Assembly: GCA_023374045.1 (NCBI GenBank)
Contig: CM041779.1
Span: forward strand, 297,362,167 to 297,426,166
Direction: 5' to 3'
DNA: 64,000 nt
Source of the DNA: Limonium bicolor
Taxonomy: Eukaryota; Streptophyta; Magnoliopsida; Caryophyllales; Plumbaginaceae
The position numbers were made by a program, and so were the translations under genes. Below the pieces are notes generated by a model. The model saw nothing but the letters and a program-made list of their open reading frames with translations. It did not search any database and was not told the DNA's origin. Positions 31,401-44,130 of the stretch are shown in pieces (within the stretch, counting starts at the first letter, position 1; every line of letters begins with the position of its first letter).

Positions 31401-33193
31401 TAAATTGTTATGGAAGTGGATAGAAAGTTATAACTCACCGAATTCGCTAACGGTAAGAGATACCACGCGTCGGTTGAGAAACCATTGTTACCAAGATGAA
31501 GATGACAATTGGGAATGTACAATACAGTATGAATAACAAATGGGGCAATTAAGCTCTACAGTTATTAGAGTTTCGCAGCAGAAACTAGTGAGCCAGTGAT
31601 TCAAGTGTTGAATGTACATGGGAACATGAATGAATGCTAATTATTAACGCCTAGAAGCCTAACAGGCCAGAATCGAAACCAACTAAGAGTTTAAATAAAC
31701 TCCAATGAGAATTCTTGGTGTAGGAACTAAACCACCAATATGGTTAAGATCCTCTAATCAGAATCCATTGTGTAATAGACCGCGTGGAAGTTAAAACACT
31801 TCACGACGGCAGAACATTTTAAGCCAATGTTTAGTAATTGATTACGTGGGCGTAATCCCTTTTAAGGGGGGTAGAGCGCAAAACCACTTAGTGTATATTC
31901 CGTACAAGAGTACGTAGTGTATGTGACTTATATTGTGCATAGCACAAAATTATGTTTTAATGATTGGTGTGTGTGTGTTACGTAAACATACACATTCATT
32001 CATGGTTTAATTGTGGTAATTACGCACAGAAGATGCGAATACCATTGTGATAAGTGTGTTTATTTTTGTTAATAATACAAGTGTGGGGAGTGGAGAAACT
32101 CCCGGGGGAACAAACCCCGACAGTGTATAAATGTGAAATTGTGTGTTGTATTTTGATAAAATATATGTGTATATATATACTATATAGTGATTCATGAAAG
32201 GTTATGAACCGATATAGAACCTAGTGAGAATAAGATTCCCTAGGTACCAACATTAAAGCGAATGGAAATAACTGATAGACGAAGTTTTATCCTTGGAGAT
32301 GTTATGATCATGACTAGAATGATTTAAAAGATAGAAAATTGGAAATGAGTGATTTAATTGATGCTTGAAAATGAAGTGGGAGGTGGAACTTGATTTGCAT
32401 GTGATCAAGGGAAGCCGAACACAAATTGGGGTGGAAGGATAGTTCAACACTGATGCTGATCACATCAGGGTTGGATGACTCTTGAAACTCCCTATAAGTG
32501 GTCACAAATAACCACGCTAAGAAAAGAAGCAAAGAGCTTAAGTTGGACTTGGAGTGTGTGTGTTTTCAAAAGGATTTTCAATTGGTATTTATAAAACGTT
32601 GATAGATACTTTATATAATAAAGTCTTCTTACTTAACCTCACAAGGAAAAATTTCAAATTTAAGTGATTGTTTTAATCTCCCAAAGGCACGGGGACGGAA
32701 GGTGTCCATCGCGACCAGGTTCTGCGGGATCACAGTGTATATCAAAGATATTTTTTATTGTTATACATGCTATGACATGTTGTTTGGTATGTGTAATAAA
32801 TGTTTTTTGACCTCGAGTTCTAAAAGTGTATGCTATCAAGACCTATGAGTCTAAATGTGTTGTTTACATAGACCTATGTGTCTAAAGGCTGTTATGTTAT
32901 CAAGACCTAGGTGTCTAAATGTTGTTATGTTACCTAAGACCAGTGAGTCAAAGGGGTTGTTATGTATGTGTAAATGTTGTTAAGATACCCGGACCATTGA
33001 GTCCGAGGTTATCATGTGAATATGTTGTGTTATGTGTGGATGTGAATGTGTTGCCCGGACCATTAAGTCCAAGGTTGTGATGTAAAGTGTGTTTGGTTAT
33101 GGAAGTTTTATCTCTATAAGTAATCCCCGTATTCTAATCCAAGATTGAGGAAGTGTAAACTTCGAGGACGAAGTTCTTTTAAGGGGGTAGAAT
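28419..33193 (+). mobile_element. Internal region of non-autonomous element C (LARD-like), no gag-pol
   Basis: About 4.8 kb between PBS and polypurine tract with no Gag, protease, RT, RNase H or integrase motif in any frame and no long open frame. Such large retrotransposon derivatives are mobilised by related autonomous elements; here the matching PBS hairpin, PPT and LTR ends point to Tekay-type elements like B. Near the 3' end (32437-32480) it shares a strongly conserved block with the element at 62831-64000. The polypurine tract CTTTTAAGGGGGTAGAAT ends at 33193. No function seen for the many short frames. Confidence 0.7.
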
Positions 33194-35512
33194 TGTATAC
33201 CCCAACATTGATATGTGGTTTAAATATCGAACTGTAGTATGTAAAGTCTAAAAAGTGCCTTAGAAACATCAGTGAACAATTAAACCATAGTAAATGCAAT
33301 CAAGCACTAAGATACAGTTTGAGCAAAAACATGCTCTAAGCTAGGAGTGAACTTGGTTAGGACCCAAGAGCCTACCAAGTCATAGTAATATTCAATTATG
33401 ACTTAATAAGGCTAATTAGTCCCTAGGAACTTTGGTAGACATTGGAACCAAACAAAACACAATAAATACCTTAAAGTCAATAAGAGCAAAATGTGCTCTA
33501 AGCTTGGGATAAATTTGTAAAAGACCTAATGGTCATACCTATACCTTATAAATATGTTAATGAACATATTAAAACAATTACCAAAGAAAACCAAGCTTGA
33601 AAACAAGTTAAAACAAAAATGTGCTTTAAGGAGTCTTAAAGCACGTTTTTGAAAAATTGTCTTGTAAATGAGTTTTGAATGGCTAAATGTCCATCATTAC
33701 ACTTTAATTCACATGTGTACTATACAGTATCACATTTGGAAGTCTATATCAATGGGAAATCAAAAATTTCACTTCTATGTGCCTTGTTTTGTGAATAGTG
33801 ATTTTTATAAGCTAGTTTGTAACATATATTGTTATAAGTAATTAAATTGGTCAACAAAGACTATAATACCCTTCTAACTAAAAGGGGGCCGGTTTTTAAG
33901 TGTGGTGACTCACCACTCTTGTCAACATATCAAATAAGTAAAGAATGACTAGTTAAGGTACTATTTGCTTTATAAGTTACAAATATCTTCTAAAAAGCAA
34001 GTCTATCTTCATTCTCACTTCCTTTCTCATTTCACACGGTTCCAACCTTCTTCTTCCTCCCTTCTTGCTGTTCTCTCTCGGTAATACACCAATACCACCA
34101 TTAACTCCATCTTTGAACCCTTGTAAAATCTAACTCACTTATTCAAATCAAAAACAAACACCACCATTCTCTTTGTCTCATCAAGCTCTTCAATTCTATC
34201 CTTTCAAACTTCAAAAGCCCCATTTCGGTGCCATGGAGTTCCACCATTGAAGGAGCTTGAGCTTGTCTTTCCACATATTATTGATCTCCTTTGCTTCTAG
34301 GTAAGGAATCTCAAAGAAAAATCGAGTTTCCTCCATGTTTTGTGTTTGATCGAAAATACTCATTGATGGAGCTCTTTGTGTGACTTTGTTCTAGCTTCAT
34401 TCCAATCTCTTATGGACTAGGTGGATTCCTCTCTTCATAGATATTCAAACCCCCTTCAAAGATCAAGGTAAAACAACTACATTAATGTTTTGAATAATGT
34501 AAACCTAGGGTTTACAATGAGATGAAGCATAAAGCTTATATACTCATTTCAATGTTGGTATATTGTTTAGTAGTTGACAAGGAAAGAAATGCCTTACCGG
34601 TTTTAAGAGGAAACAAGAAAGAAGTTTGAGTGGAAAAGGTAAATATGCTATCTCAATATGGTTTAATGCCTTAGGAGAAATGAGCTTATAATGCTTGCTA
34701 AAACTACCTAAAGAGCAAATGGTGAATGACTTAGTAAGGTGTTCTCAAGGAGACTAGTAAAGGAACATATGTCTTGGTGTGTGTAATTGCAGGTCAAAGG
34801 CTTATATATTGTGGAAATTCAGTGTTTAAGGTTTATGCAATTTAAGGGCCTAAGAGCCATGTTATTTAAGGGCCTAAGCGCCAAGCAATTTAAGCTTATG
34901 CACTATATTGTGATGTAGTGATAAATGTGTGAAGTTTTGTGTATAAATGTTTTGATGGATTTTAGGAATGAAATAAGGTAAAAACCTAAGTGTTTGGATG
35001 TGAGTACATACTAGAGAAGCTATGGCCAAATTTGGGAAAATGTGTAAGAAGTTCTAAGTGTTTTAAATGGTTTTGGTGAACTAGGAAGTGTGAAAGGTGA
35101 ACAAATGCTTTACTTGGGAAGAGAACATGTATTAAAGTGATTTAGAGTGATGCAAGGATTTAGGGGTATCTTGGAAGTTTTAGGAATTCAATGTGTGTTT
35201 TGAGAATGTATTTAAGTCTTGGAGAAGTTTGTTCAAGGTTTAGGAATGATGATGTTAAGGTGTAGAGGAAACACCTTGGTATAGTGGTCATTATTGGTGA
35301 AATACCACTTAGGAATCTTAAGGAGAAAACATTCCAAGTGCTAGGAATTTTGTAAGAAATTTGTGAATGATAAAATGGTTTTGGTGAGTGATTTAAAGAG
35401 TTAATCATATGGCTAAATGTGTGTTTAATGTGCCAAATGATGTTAGAACACATTAGGAGGCTTGAGGAAAAGTTTGGAGAAAGTTTGACAAGTTTTGGAC
35501 AACTTCTGATGT

Positions 35513-35758
35513 TGTCCGACCCATGGTCCGACCCAGGGTGGGTCGGACAGCCTCTGTTAAGTCACCCGTTGATGTTTCTGGAATGTCCGACCCAGAGGTC
35601 TTGGGTCGGACATGGGTCGGACATGTGTGCTCCAGTCTCTGGAATGGTCCGACCCAGATGGTTGGGTCGGACATGGGTCGGACATGAGTATTTAGCAGAC
35701 GGGAAAAGTTTCTGGAACGGTCCGACCCAGCTGTGGGTCGGACGGTGGGTCGGACGGC
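35513..35758 (+). repeat. Inverted-repeat block 1 in LTR of element C
   Basis: Repeated GTCCGACCCA ... TGGGTCGGAC arms separated by spacers containing TCTGGAA(T/C). The spacer is the same as in element B but the arm sequence is different. Confidence 0.85.
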
Positions 35759-35921
35759 CCAAAATTATGCAAAAAAAAAAGACAATGTTGTAAGGAGAAT
35801 CAAAGTGATATTTTGGTATTAGAATATGCCTAAGTTCATGTATGAAGTTTGGGTAATTAATGGAGGTGGAGAAATAATGCAAGAAGGTTTGAAGAATGCA
35901 ATTTTTCCAAGTCTGTAGCTT

Positions 35922-36105
35922 GGGTCCGGGACCTAGGTCATGGTTCAAGTCCCGGACCAGGGGTGTAAAATAGGCCGAGAGTCACATAAGGATGTGGTCC
36001 GGGACTTAGGCCTTGTATAAGGTCCCGGACCACCCCATTTTAAATGGCCGAGACTTGAGTTAGCATATGGTCCGGGACTTAAGAAGAGGACCAAGTCCCG
36101 GACCA
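35922..36105 (+). repeat. Inverted-repeat block 2 in LTR of element C
   Basis: Three hairpin-like units with GGTCCGGGACTT-type and AAGTCCCGGACC-type arms, separated by stretches with GGCCGAGA. A third arm sequence beside block 1. Confidence 0.85.
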
Positions 36106-38002
36106 CTATAAAAACATTGTTTTAGGTTATTAAAAGATGTCTAATGATGGGGATTGATGGATAATGATGTTATAAGGTTGTGTAGGACATGTTAGGTGAG
36201 TTATAGTCACAATTTGGTGGGTGAAAAGTTGAAGTAAAATGAAAGAGTGAAACATGTTAAAAATGTAAGTTATTTAACCAAGTTAACGGGGAAAAGTTTA
36301 AGCATTAGACTTTAAACAAACATGTTACCCCAATGTTAATAAAAGTACATGTAATGTTGTCAGTTGTTCGAGAATTGCTCGAGGAACATAAGTGGACGTG
36401 GTAAAGTGGACTCCGGTGACAGGTATGGTTTTCTTGAAACCTGTGTCCTGCCGGATTACACCAGCTTGTATGCCAATGTGTTTTTCTGTATGTTTGCCAC
36501 GTTGTAAGATAAAACATGTAATGAGTTTACAGTAATTCATATATGTGGCGTGTTCAACTCCGATACCATTTAACCTCGGCAGTGTTAACCTTAGTTAACT
36601 GAGTCTAGGATCACATGAGAGTTCGGTATTCGGATTAAACGACCCGAACCATGGGGCGTTCTAACCACGGCTATGCGTGAGTTGATTATGTGATGTTGTG
36701 TAAGTGAATGTAGGGATCTCCCTTGTATGTTTAACCCAGTTCTAATACTGTATGAGTGTAGTTATGATAGACTCCATAGTGGGGTTCTAACTAATATCTA
36801 AAAGTAAGTATGTACTAACAGTAGTGAGGAATCCGGTTTGGCCGGTCGTGCGTTGTTTGGGAGAGGGTATCCTTCTTAGCCTTACCCTTCTCTTTGTTAT
36901 GGTTGTTCCCTCACGGGTTATGATCTCCCATAGCTCACTCCAAAGCTTAGCTATTCTGACTTATGATCGGTTTAGGAGGAACATGTGTTTTGTGTGATGT
37001 GTTCGGGCCGCCAAACCCGAACCATCTTAACTTAAGTTACTCGTCCGACTATTAGGACGGTAATGAGTGTTGTTGTTATTGTATAACGAGCTTACCATGA
37101 GAGTGACACCATTCTCTAGGCTCACCAGTGAATTAACTATGTTTGGGTCGGTTCCTAAGACAACCATTCCCGTTATGTTATGTATTTTGTTGTGATGCAA
37201 TATCTATGCGGTGTTATGTTGCCACGTGGAAACGTACAAAGTGTTGTTATGTGTTGTTATGTAGTGTATGTTATATGTTGTATAAGGTGGAGTATGTGGA
37301 TCATGAATATGAATCCCAGTTTGAGAAAAGAGGCGTTTAGGATAACCCGATTGAAGGGTAAGTGTCGTCTATTAAGGAAGTAGCTCCATTAGAGGAGGAA
37401 CACTCTAGGGATAATGAATACCATGAGTGATTTATTAAGTAAGGAAATATTATCCGTTGTTGAGCCCGTTGAGGCAAAATGATTATGTGTTGTGTGTTTA
37501 CAGTTGCATGCATGATTTAAAATAATCAACCGCATGCTAAGACGACAATTAGTTGTGCGTACCCGGTAGCATGTGGGCTGCGGGATTACCATACCAGCAA
37601 AGGTGCTGAGCCCCTTGGGGGGCCACCCTTTCTCTTCTTTTCCTATTTCAGGTACAAGGAGCTGGAAGCCGTTCGAGAGTAGGACGGGGTAGTCGTTGTA
37701 CATGGGTAATCGTTTTGTTGTATATATACAGTAGGTGTAGTAAGACCGAAATTGTTATCGGCATTAGTTATAAATACTCGGTATAGTTGGAAGTGTATGT
37801 TGTTGTTGTGTTAATGGAAAGGGATAGTAATGTGTAGTTGCTCGGGAATTTAGCCCATCAGACCGGTACAATGTGTATGTATTAGCCTTGTTAGCCACGT
37901 GGGTGGCTAACGGCGTGTAACACCAACGGTTAAGTAATGTGATGAGGTTGTTTTTCCGCTGCAGTTTATTGTAAGTGTGTTAATGTTGGATGGGGTGTTA
38001 CA

Positions 38003-40344
38003 ATACATATATAGTTTATCTTAATTCCAAAATCAACCCAATAAATTCCTAAAAATTCCTAATAGCCCATGGGGTGTTTATAATACCATTTACACCCTTA
38101 ACTTTCGGAAATAACATATATACCACATATGTTATAAAATTGTTACAATAAAATACTTATCTTATTATAAACCTTAAATAAGTTATCTAACTTATTTAAT
38201 TTGGTCAAAACCTACCATATGGTCAAGGTTGACCACCTTAATATTTCCTTGACCATTAAACTCCATATATTATGACTTGTACCCCAATTTTCCAGAAATT
38301 ACCATTTAACCCAAAACTTTATATAATCTTTTAATTTTTTATATATACTCCTTAACCCTCCATTTTCGGCTATATCCTTTTATAGCCCCCAAATTTAATT
38401 TAATTACACCTAAGACCCCAATTCCTTGCGGTAATAATTATATATCACCTAAACTTAAATATAACCTTATAAATACATAAATAAAATGGCCTAAAGTACA
38501 TGGCCTTATTACAAACATTGGCTTATAAAATAAATTAAACATAAATGCCCAAAAATGCTGTAAACTCTCAGCCCTTACCATATATTCTCATTAATTACCA
38601 ATTTTCCACATAATGTCTTAAATTTGACAATTATGCTAATTTAATTAGTTATTAAAATTTATTAAACATTCCTTAATCACCTAAGGTCAAAATAAGACCT
38701 TAATTAACCATTCACTCACGCCACAATATATATACATATGTATAAACACATATTAATATACCAAGTGAAGGTTTAAGTGATTTATACCTTGTTTTTACCT
38801 AGTTAAGGCCTTGTTTGGCCACGGCTGATTGGATATAATATTTCCACAGCATGAGTTACATGTTTTCAAACAGCAATTAAGGCATGATTAGTCTCCAAGC
38901 AAGATCTACCATAAGAAGTGTTTAATGTCAATTTCAAGGTAAAATTTACCTTTGAATACCAAGGCAAGAGCAAGTGCTCTTCGGCCTAAATTTACAGAAG
39001 GTAAAGGGTGTCAAAAGAGCTACTAAAACCAAGCTTTAAACTGGTATAACTCAGATTAGAAGATTGCTAATCTTTACCTTGTTTAAAGTGCCTAAAATGG
39101 TGTTTTTGGCTTGGATCTGGGTATACCTTGAAGCTCTTGATATACCAACTGAATAAGTATGTTAAGATGAAGATTATAAGCTTAGAAACAAAGTTTCACA
39201 GCCGAATTTGAAGGGAATCAAAAGATATATGCTTAAGCACATTTTTATACCTTAAGAACAAGATTAGCTTTCTCCCCTTCTTCCCTTGTTAATGCCGAGA
39301 TACACCCTCCATTTAACCTCCAAGACAACTTAAGAACATTGATGGAAGTGTTTGATGCTTAGCCTCATGGAAAGAGGAAGAAATTGTGAAGAAAATGAAC
39401 ATTTAAAGGCTAATTAAGCTTACCTATGTAACAAGGTGTTCTTCTTTGTTCTTGGTGAGTTAGCCACGGTTTGGAGAAGCCAAAGAGAGGTTTTGGAGAG
39501 CTTCTGTTGGCAGGGGTGAAGGCAAATGAAGAAAGGTGAGCTAATATGCTTTTAAGTTAAGTTTATGTTAATTAATTGTAATAGTAATGATGAATCATCA
39601 ATTTAGGTAGATATTTAGTGTTAATGCTGAATGAGCTGTCCTCCATGCTCCCTTGGCTGCCGACCTCATATAGGCAAGGATGGTCAATTAATTGACCATT
39701 GACCAAACTTAGTCAATTTAGCTTAAAAATGCACTATTTGGGTTACTATTCATACTAAATTGCCCATTTTGATTTTTAATTTTCAAACTTTGATTTAGAC
39801 ATTAAAATATAGTCTATCATGTCACATTAATATTATAAATGATATACTCCAGTCTTTAAAATGACAAAAATTCATTATCTTAGAGCTCATACACAAAAAA
39901 CGTGCTTTAAGGAATTTTAGTGCACATTTTGAGTCGCAGGGTGTTTCTGAGCTCTGTTTTCTTTTTGAGAACAGTTTTGTTGTGTTCCTTACATGATATT
40001 TGATCATGGTATTCAATTTTATATCATTTAGAGGTCATTAGACCTTTAAGGTTTTCTTAGAGCACATTTTTGCCCTACTTGACCTTGAAGCATGTAAATG
40101 CTTGTTCTTTGTGTTGGAGTGTTGTCCAACATTGTAATATGTTTAGTAATGTTAATAAGCTTAGGAAAATTTTTTAGTCCTAAGTAGTTCATTTGGGCAT
40201 TTATTTACCCTAAACAGTCAAAGGGTGCAATATCTTGCTTTGTGTTGACCACTGTTGTTCTCAGTTGACTTTTTAAGGCATGTTTAAGCCTTAATTAATG
40301 TGATTAGATGTTTAATCCATGTTTTATTAGTTTGGGGTATTTCA
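38003..40344 (-). repeat. Fragment of a long-LTR (Tekay-like) LTR, minus strand
   Basis: The right end reads TGAAATACCCCAAAC on the minus strand, the LTR start shared by elements B and D. Inside, GTGCTTTAAGG/TTTTAGTGCAC-like words resemble those LTRs. The lower-coordinate end is cut exactly at the LTR end of element C (38002). About 2.3 kb, no coding sequence. Confidence 0.6.
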
Positions 40345-40349
40345 TAAAA

Positions 40350-40640
40350 TATAATGCGGCCAGTCGCCTGTGACCGGCCAAAGCTGCTAAAAGAGGGTAA
40401 ATTGTACTTATACATATAAAAAGACAGGCTGGCAGCATAAGATCAGGTACCAAAACACTATAAATAGGGGTGTGCCCCCATAAAATAAGGTATTCTATAA
40501 TTGGCAATCACACTTGAGCTCGATTCTAGCAAAAGCTCTCTCTCTCTCTCCTTTTCTCTCTCGATGAACTTGTGATCGAAACTAGGTAACATAGGATAGT
40601 AGGGAAGATCAAATTGGATAAGAATGAATACTTCGTTTCA
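40350..40640 (+). repeat. 5' LTR of Tat-like element E (~290 bp)
   Basis: Matches 51157-51444. Ends TTCGTTTCA, followed by the PBS. TATA box CTATAAATA at 40458-40466, and CT-rich CTCTCTCTC downstream. The start is uncertain by a few bases: TATAATGCGG here, TGTAATGCGG in the other LTR. No clear target duplication. Confidence 0.82.
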
Positions 40641-40642
40641 TT

Positions 40643-40659
40643 TGGCGCCGTCTGTGGGA
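40643..40659 (+). other. Primer-binding site of element E
   Basis: TGGCGCCGTCTGTGGGA, as at 12263. Typical of the Tat/Ogre group. Confidence 0.85.
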
Positions 40660-40773
40660 AATGAACAGCTAGAAACAACACGAAACATATAGAAACAGGG
40701 AAATGATCTTTGATGTCGGTAAGGAAAGTCTAAAATAACTGATAGTATTTTTTGCAGGATCTAAGCACGGGAA

Positions 40774-42150
40774 ATGGCTCCAAGATCTAAGAAAGCACAA
40801 AGAACACCGCTGAGGAGAATAATCGTACCGAAGAAATGAGTTCCGAAATGCCAGAAGCTATCTCTAAAAGAGATCCCGAAGATATGCTGAAAGGATTGGT
40901 CAGATCGATCGATGAGAAGATCGTGGAAGGAAACGAGACTTTTCAACAGGAGCTGATGCAAAGAGACGAGGAATATCAAAGAAAGTGGGATGAAATGATT
41001 GAGGCTATAGAACTATTGAGGAACAGGGATTCAAAAGGAAGTAATGGCGAAGAGAGTAAGGATCGGAAGAATACTACGATCATTATCGAAGAAGAGACGG
41101 AGGAAGACGATCAGATAGACATAAGCCTTATCCCTTCTCGGAAAGGATAAGGAAAGCAAAACTTCCGCTGCACTTCGTTGCTCCGGCGATCGAGAAGTAT
41201 GATGGAACAGGGGATCCCGCCCAACATATCAAAAAATTCATGCTCGCCATGAATACTCAAGGGATTAGTTCCCTCGCTCTCTGCAACTTATTTCCAGGAA
41301 CGCTTTCAAAGAGAGCATTGGGATGGATCTCCACAAGGCCGCCGCAGTCCATCACCAGTTTCAAGCAGCTAACTGAAGAGTTTCAACAATATTTTGCTGC
41401 AAGCAAGAGGGTCAAGAAAGAGACAATAGAATTGATGGATGTCAAACAGCGAAAGGGAGAAACAGTGAAGGAATACAGTGAGCGCTTCCACAAAAAAGTT
41501 GTGGAGATTGATGACATTGATGAGAATTTTGATTTAAGCTTTTGGCAATGGCTTGGCGCAGCCCCGACTTGCTGGAAAAATTGCAACCAAAGCACCAAAG
41601 ACTCATGGAGAATTGGCTGAAATGATCCATGACTTTTTGAAATCCGAAATAGCATAGAATAAGGCCAAAGAGCTAGCAGATAGCTTCAAGAATACGGCCG
41701 TGTCAGAGAAAAAAGGAGGTCCAGTGGAAGCGCCGGAGGAGGGGGGTCGAGGTACAGACCATATTACAAATCAACAGCCGGATCTTCCTCTCAAGGGCCG
41801 CAGCATCAGGGGGCAAGGACCATTGTTTACATTGATCCAGGAAAATACGCCGCCGCAGTAAGAGAAGGGTACCTTCCCCAGCCAAGAAAACCGCCGCAAG
41901 GGGAAATTCCAGTAGCATTCTGCGAGTATCATGGAAATCGCAGCCATCGGACTGTAAATTGTGATACCCTAGCCAAAGAACTCAGAATCATTGAAGAGAA
42001 TAAAAAGAAGGGAAAGAAACAAGCCGGAACACAAAAGCAATACGGCAATCAACAAAGCAACAGCCAGTATGCGCCACGAGGCCGACAGAAAGAAGAAGTC
42101 CACCCTAGGCTCGACCACAGCAAATTGGTTGGTATGATAACAGGTGTGTA
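40774..42150 (+). pseudogene. gag of Tat-like element E (frameshifted)
   Basis: The first ATG follows a TTTTTTTGCAG|GATC that resembles a splice acceptor. After a short basic start the frame shifts to the segment at 40836-41150 (acidic/basic, coiled-coil-like). A second shift leads to the Gag core: FVAPAIEKYDGTGDPAQHI, LFPGTLSKRALGWI, FKQLTEEFQQYF and GETVKEYSERFHKKV, which is the Retrotrans_gag pattern of Tat-like elements. Near 41920-41960 there is a CX2HX4HX4C zinc-knuckle variant (CEYHGNRSHRTVNC), as in other Tat Gags. It ends ...GMITGV stop near 42150. At least two frameshifts. Confidence 0.82.
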
Positions 42151-42530
42151 AAGAAGGGAAGTAAAGCTCCCTTTTCTGACAACAAACTTCTTAAGAATAA
42201 GATTTATCATAGATCATCTTATAAAAAACCAAATGTATAAGGATAATCTTTGTCAAGCATTACGTTAAGAAATAAGAGAAATAATGTTTTCATTTTGCGT
42301 TATATCTATAGCAAACTCCTTTCCTAAAAGAAGGCTAACAAAACTTTTTCTAAGAAAACTCACAGGACTTTTTTCGAAGGTAGGACCACATAACCCCTAA
42401 TGAAAGGAAAAGGCACATTCATGAAGTGCATCATGAGCTCCCCGAAAGAAAGTTAGCCAAAATAGAAGCCTCCCCCCAATCTTCTTCTCCGATGAAGATG
42501 AAGATGGAGTACTATATCCTCACAACGACC
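42151..42530 (+). other. gag-pol spacer of element E
   Basis: AT-rich, no frame. From about 42430 a coding-like stretch begins (ASPQSSSPMKMK-like, acidic) that leads into the protease, so pol may start inside this region. Confidence 0.4.
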
Positions 42531-44130
42531 CACTTGTCATTCGCGCACAAGTAAATGACCGAATGATGGAGGGGAGCCTGATTGATAGTGGAGCTGGAGC
42601 TAATGTTATATCAGCAGAGGCATTTAAAAAACTAGAAGTGCCTGAGGACCAGATCAAGCCATATTCGGTAGTTCTAGGAGGATTTGTGGGAGGAGTTTTC
42701 TACCACATCTTCCGGCAGCATAGATTTTACGATAACTTTGGGTCAAGGAGACGAAAGAAGGACAGAAAGACTCACGGCTTTCGCTGTGCCAGGCCTTCTG
42801 GATATAACATGTACCTTGGATGGCCGGGGATCAATGCTTTCAAAGCTATATGTAGTACCCATCATTTAAAATTGAAGTATTTGACCAAAAGAGGGAAATT
42901 GGTTACTATAAGAGGATGTCAAAAAATGGCTCGAATATGTGAGGTTCGCATAATGGACGATCTACCTAATGAAGGGATGGTCAAAACAGTGGGATCAGAA
43001 AAGAATTCAATGGGAAATTACCCTTCGCTTCCCCCAGCCCAGTCAAGGAAAAGAAGAGCACAAAGCGACTCAGACCCCCCAGAGAGGTATATCTAAAATC
43101 TGACCCTTCTAAGTTTTTTAAAATAGGAACTGCATTTGACAGCGGAGAACAAACTCACTTAATGAGGTTCCTGGAAATAAGAAGGACAACATTCGCTTGG
43201 AGCACGGACGAAATGCCTGGAATAGACCCAAACGTTATCCGGCATGAACTCAGAGTAGATCCAAAGCATCCAGCGGCCAGGCAAAGGAAAAGAGTAATAG
43301 GGCAGGAAAGGGATTTGGCAGCTCGAGCCGAAGTCCAAAAGCTCCTCAAAGCCGGATTCATCAGGGAGGTAACTTACCCACGGTGGCTGGCTAACGTTGT
43401 CATGGTAAAGAAAGCAAATGGAAAATGGAGGATGTGCATGGATTTCACGGACTTGAATAAAGCATGTCCTAAAGATTTCTATCCCCTACCATCAATAGAG
43501 ATATTGGCGATTTCAAACTGCTCAGAGTTCTGTGTTAAGCTTTCTAGATGCATTCTCCGTTTATAATCAGATTAAAATGAATGAGGAAGATTGAGAAAAG
43601 ACGTCTTTTATCACTTCAGCCGGAACATTTTGCTACAAAGTAATTCCTTTCAGCCTAAAAAACACAGGGGCTACTTTTCAGTGAATGATTGATAGAGTGT
43701 TCGGTCGGCAACTTGCTCAAAATGTAGAAGCTTATGTTGACGATATAGTCGTAAAAAGCCCATCGAAAGAGGAACACATGAAAGATTTGGGGAAACATTC
43801 GATACTCTGGACAAATATCAAATCAAGCTGAATCCGGAGAAATGTGTATTCGGTGTGACTGAAGGAAGGTTTCTTGGCTTTATTATCGGGCAGCGAGGTA
43901 TCGAAGTCGACCCATAAAAGTGTTAGGCAATCCTCAACCTTTCCCCACCCAAAAATATCAAGGATGTTCAGGCGCTAAATGGGAGACTCACGGCGTTAAG
44001 CAGATTTTGCTCCAAGCTTCAGGAAAAATCAATCCCATTCTTCAACACCCTAAGGAAGAACAGCAAATTTCAGTGGGGACAAGAGTGTATAGATGCATTC
44101 GAAAGGATCAAAGAGATGCTCTGGGATCTA
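42531..44130 (+). pseudogene. pol of element E, part 1: protease and reverse transcriptase
   Basis: Protease with GSLIDSGAGANVIS (catalytic DSG) at 42570-42615 and further protease-like sequence to about 42980, partly frameshifted. RT from about 43160: MPGIDPNVIRHEL, GFIREVTYPRWLANVVMV, WRMCMDFTDLNKACPKDFYPLP. After a frameshift near 43510 and substitution stops (for example TGA near 43590) comes the YVDDIVVKS catalytic motif near 43733-43760, then LGFIIGQRGIEVDP. Base substitutions as well as indels show real decay. Confidence 0.85.

Larger units (their letters stand above)
33194..38002 (+). repeat. 3' LTR (4809 bp) of element C
   Basis: Starts TGTATACCCCAAC, ends GATGGGGTGTTACA. Stretches near 33560-33880 (for example GTGCTTTAAGGAGTCTTAAAGCACG) are closely similar to the LTR of element B (13440-13760); other parts have diverged, so B and C are related families. 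It contains two inverted-repeat blocks (35513-36105) and the conserved U5-like hairpin (37594-37623). Confidence 0.88.

Noticed and set aside
42231..42400. Ogre-type intron between gag and protease of element E
   Set aside because: The AT-rich stretch could be an intron, but I could not find a donor-acceptor pair that clearly joins the frames.
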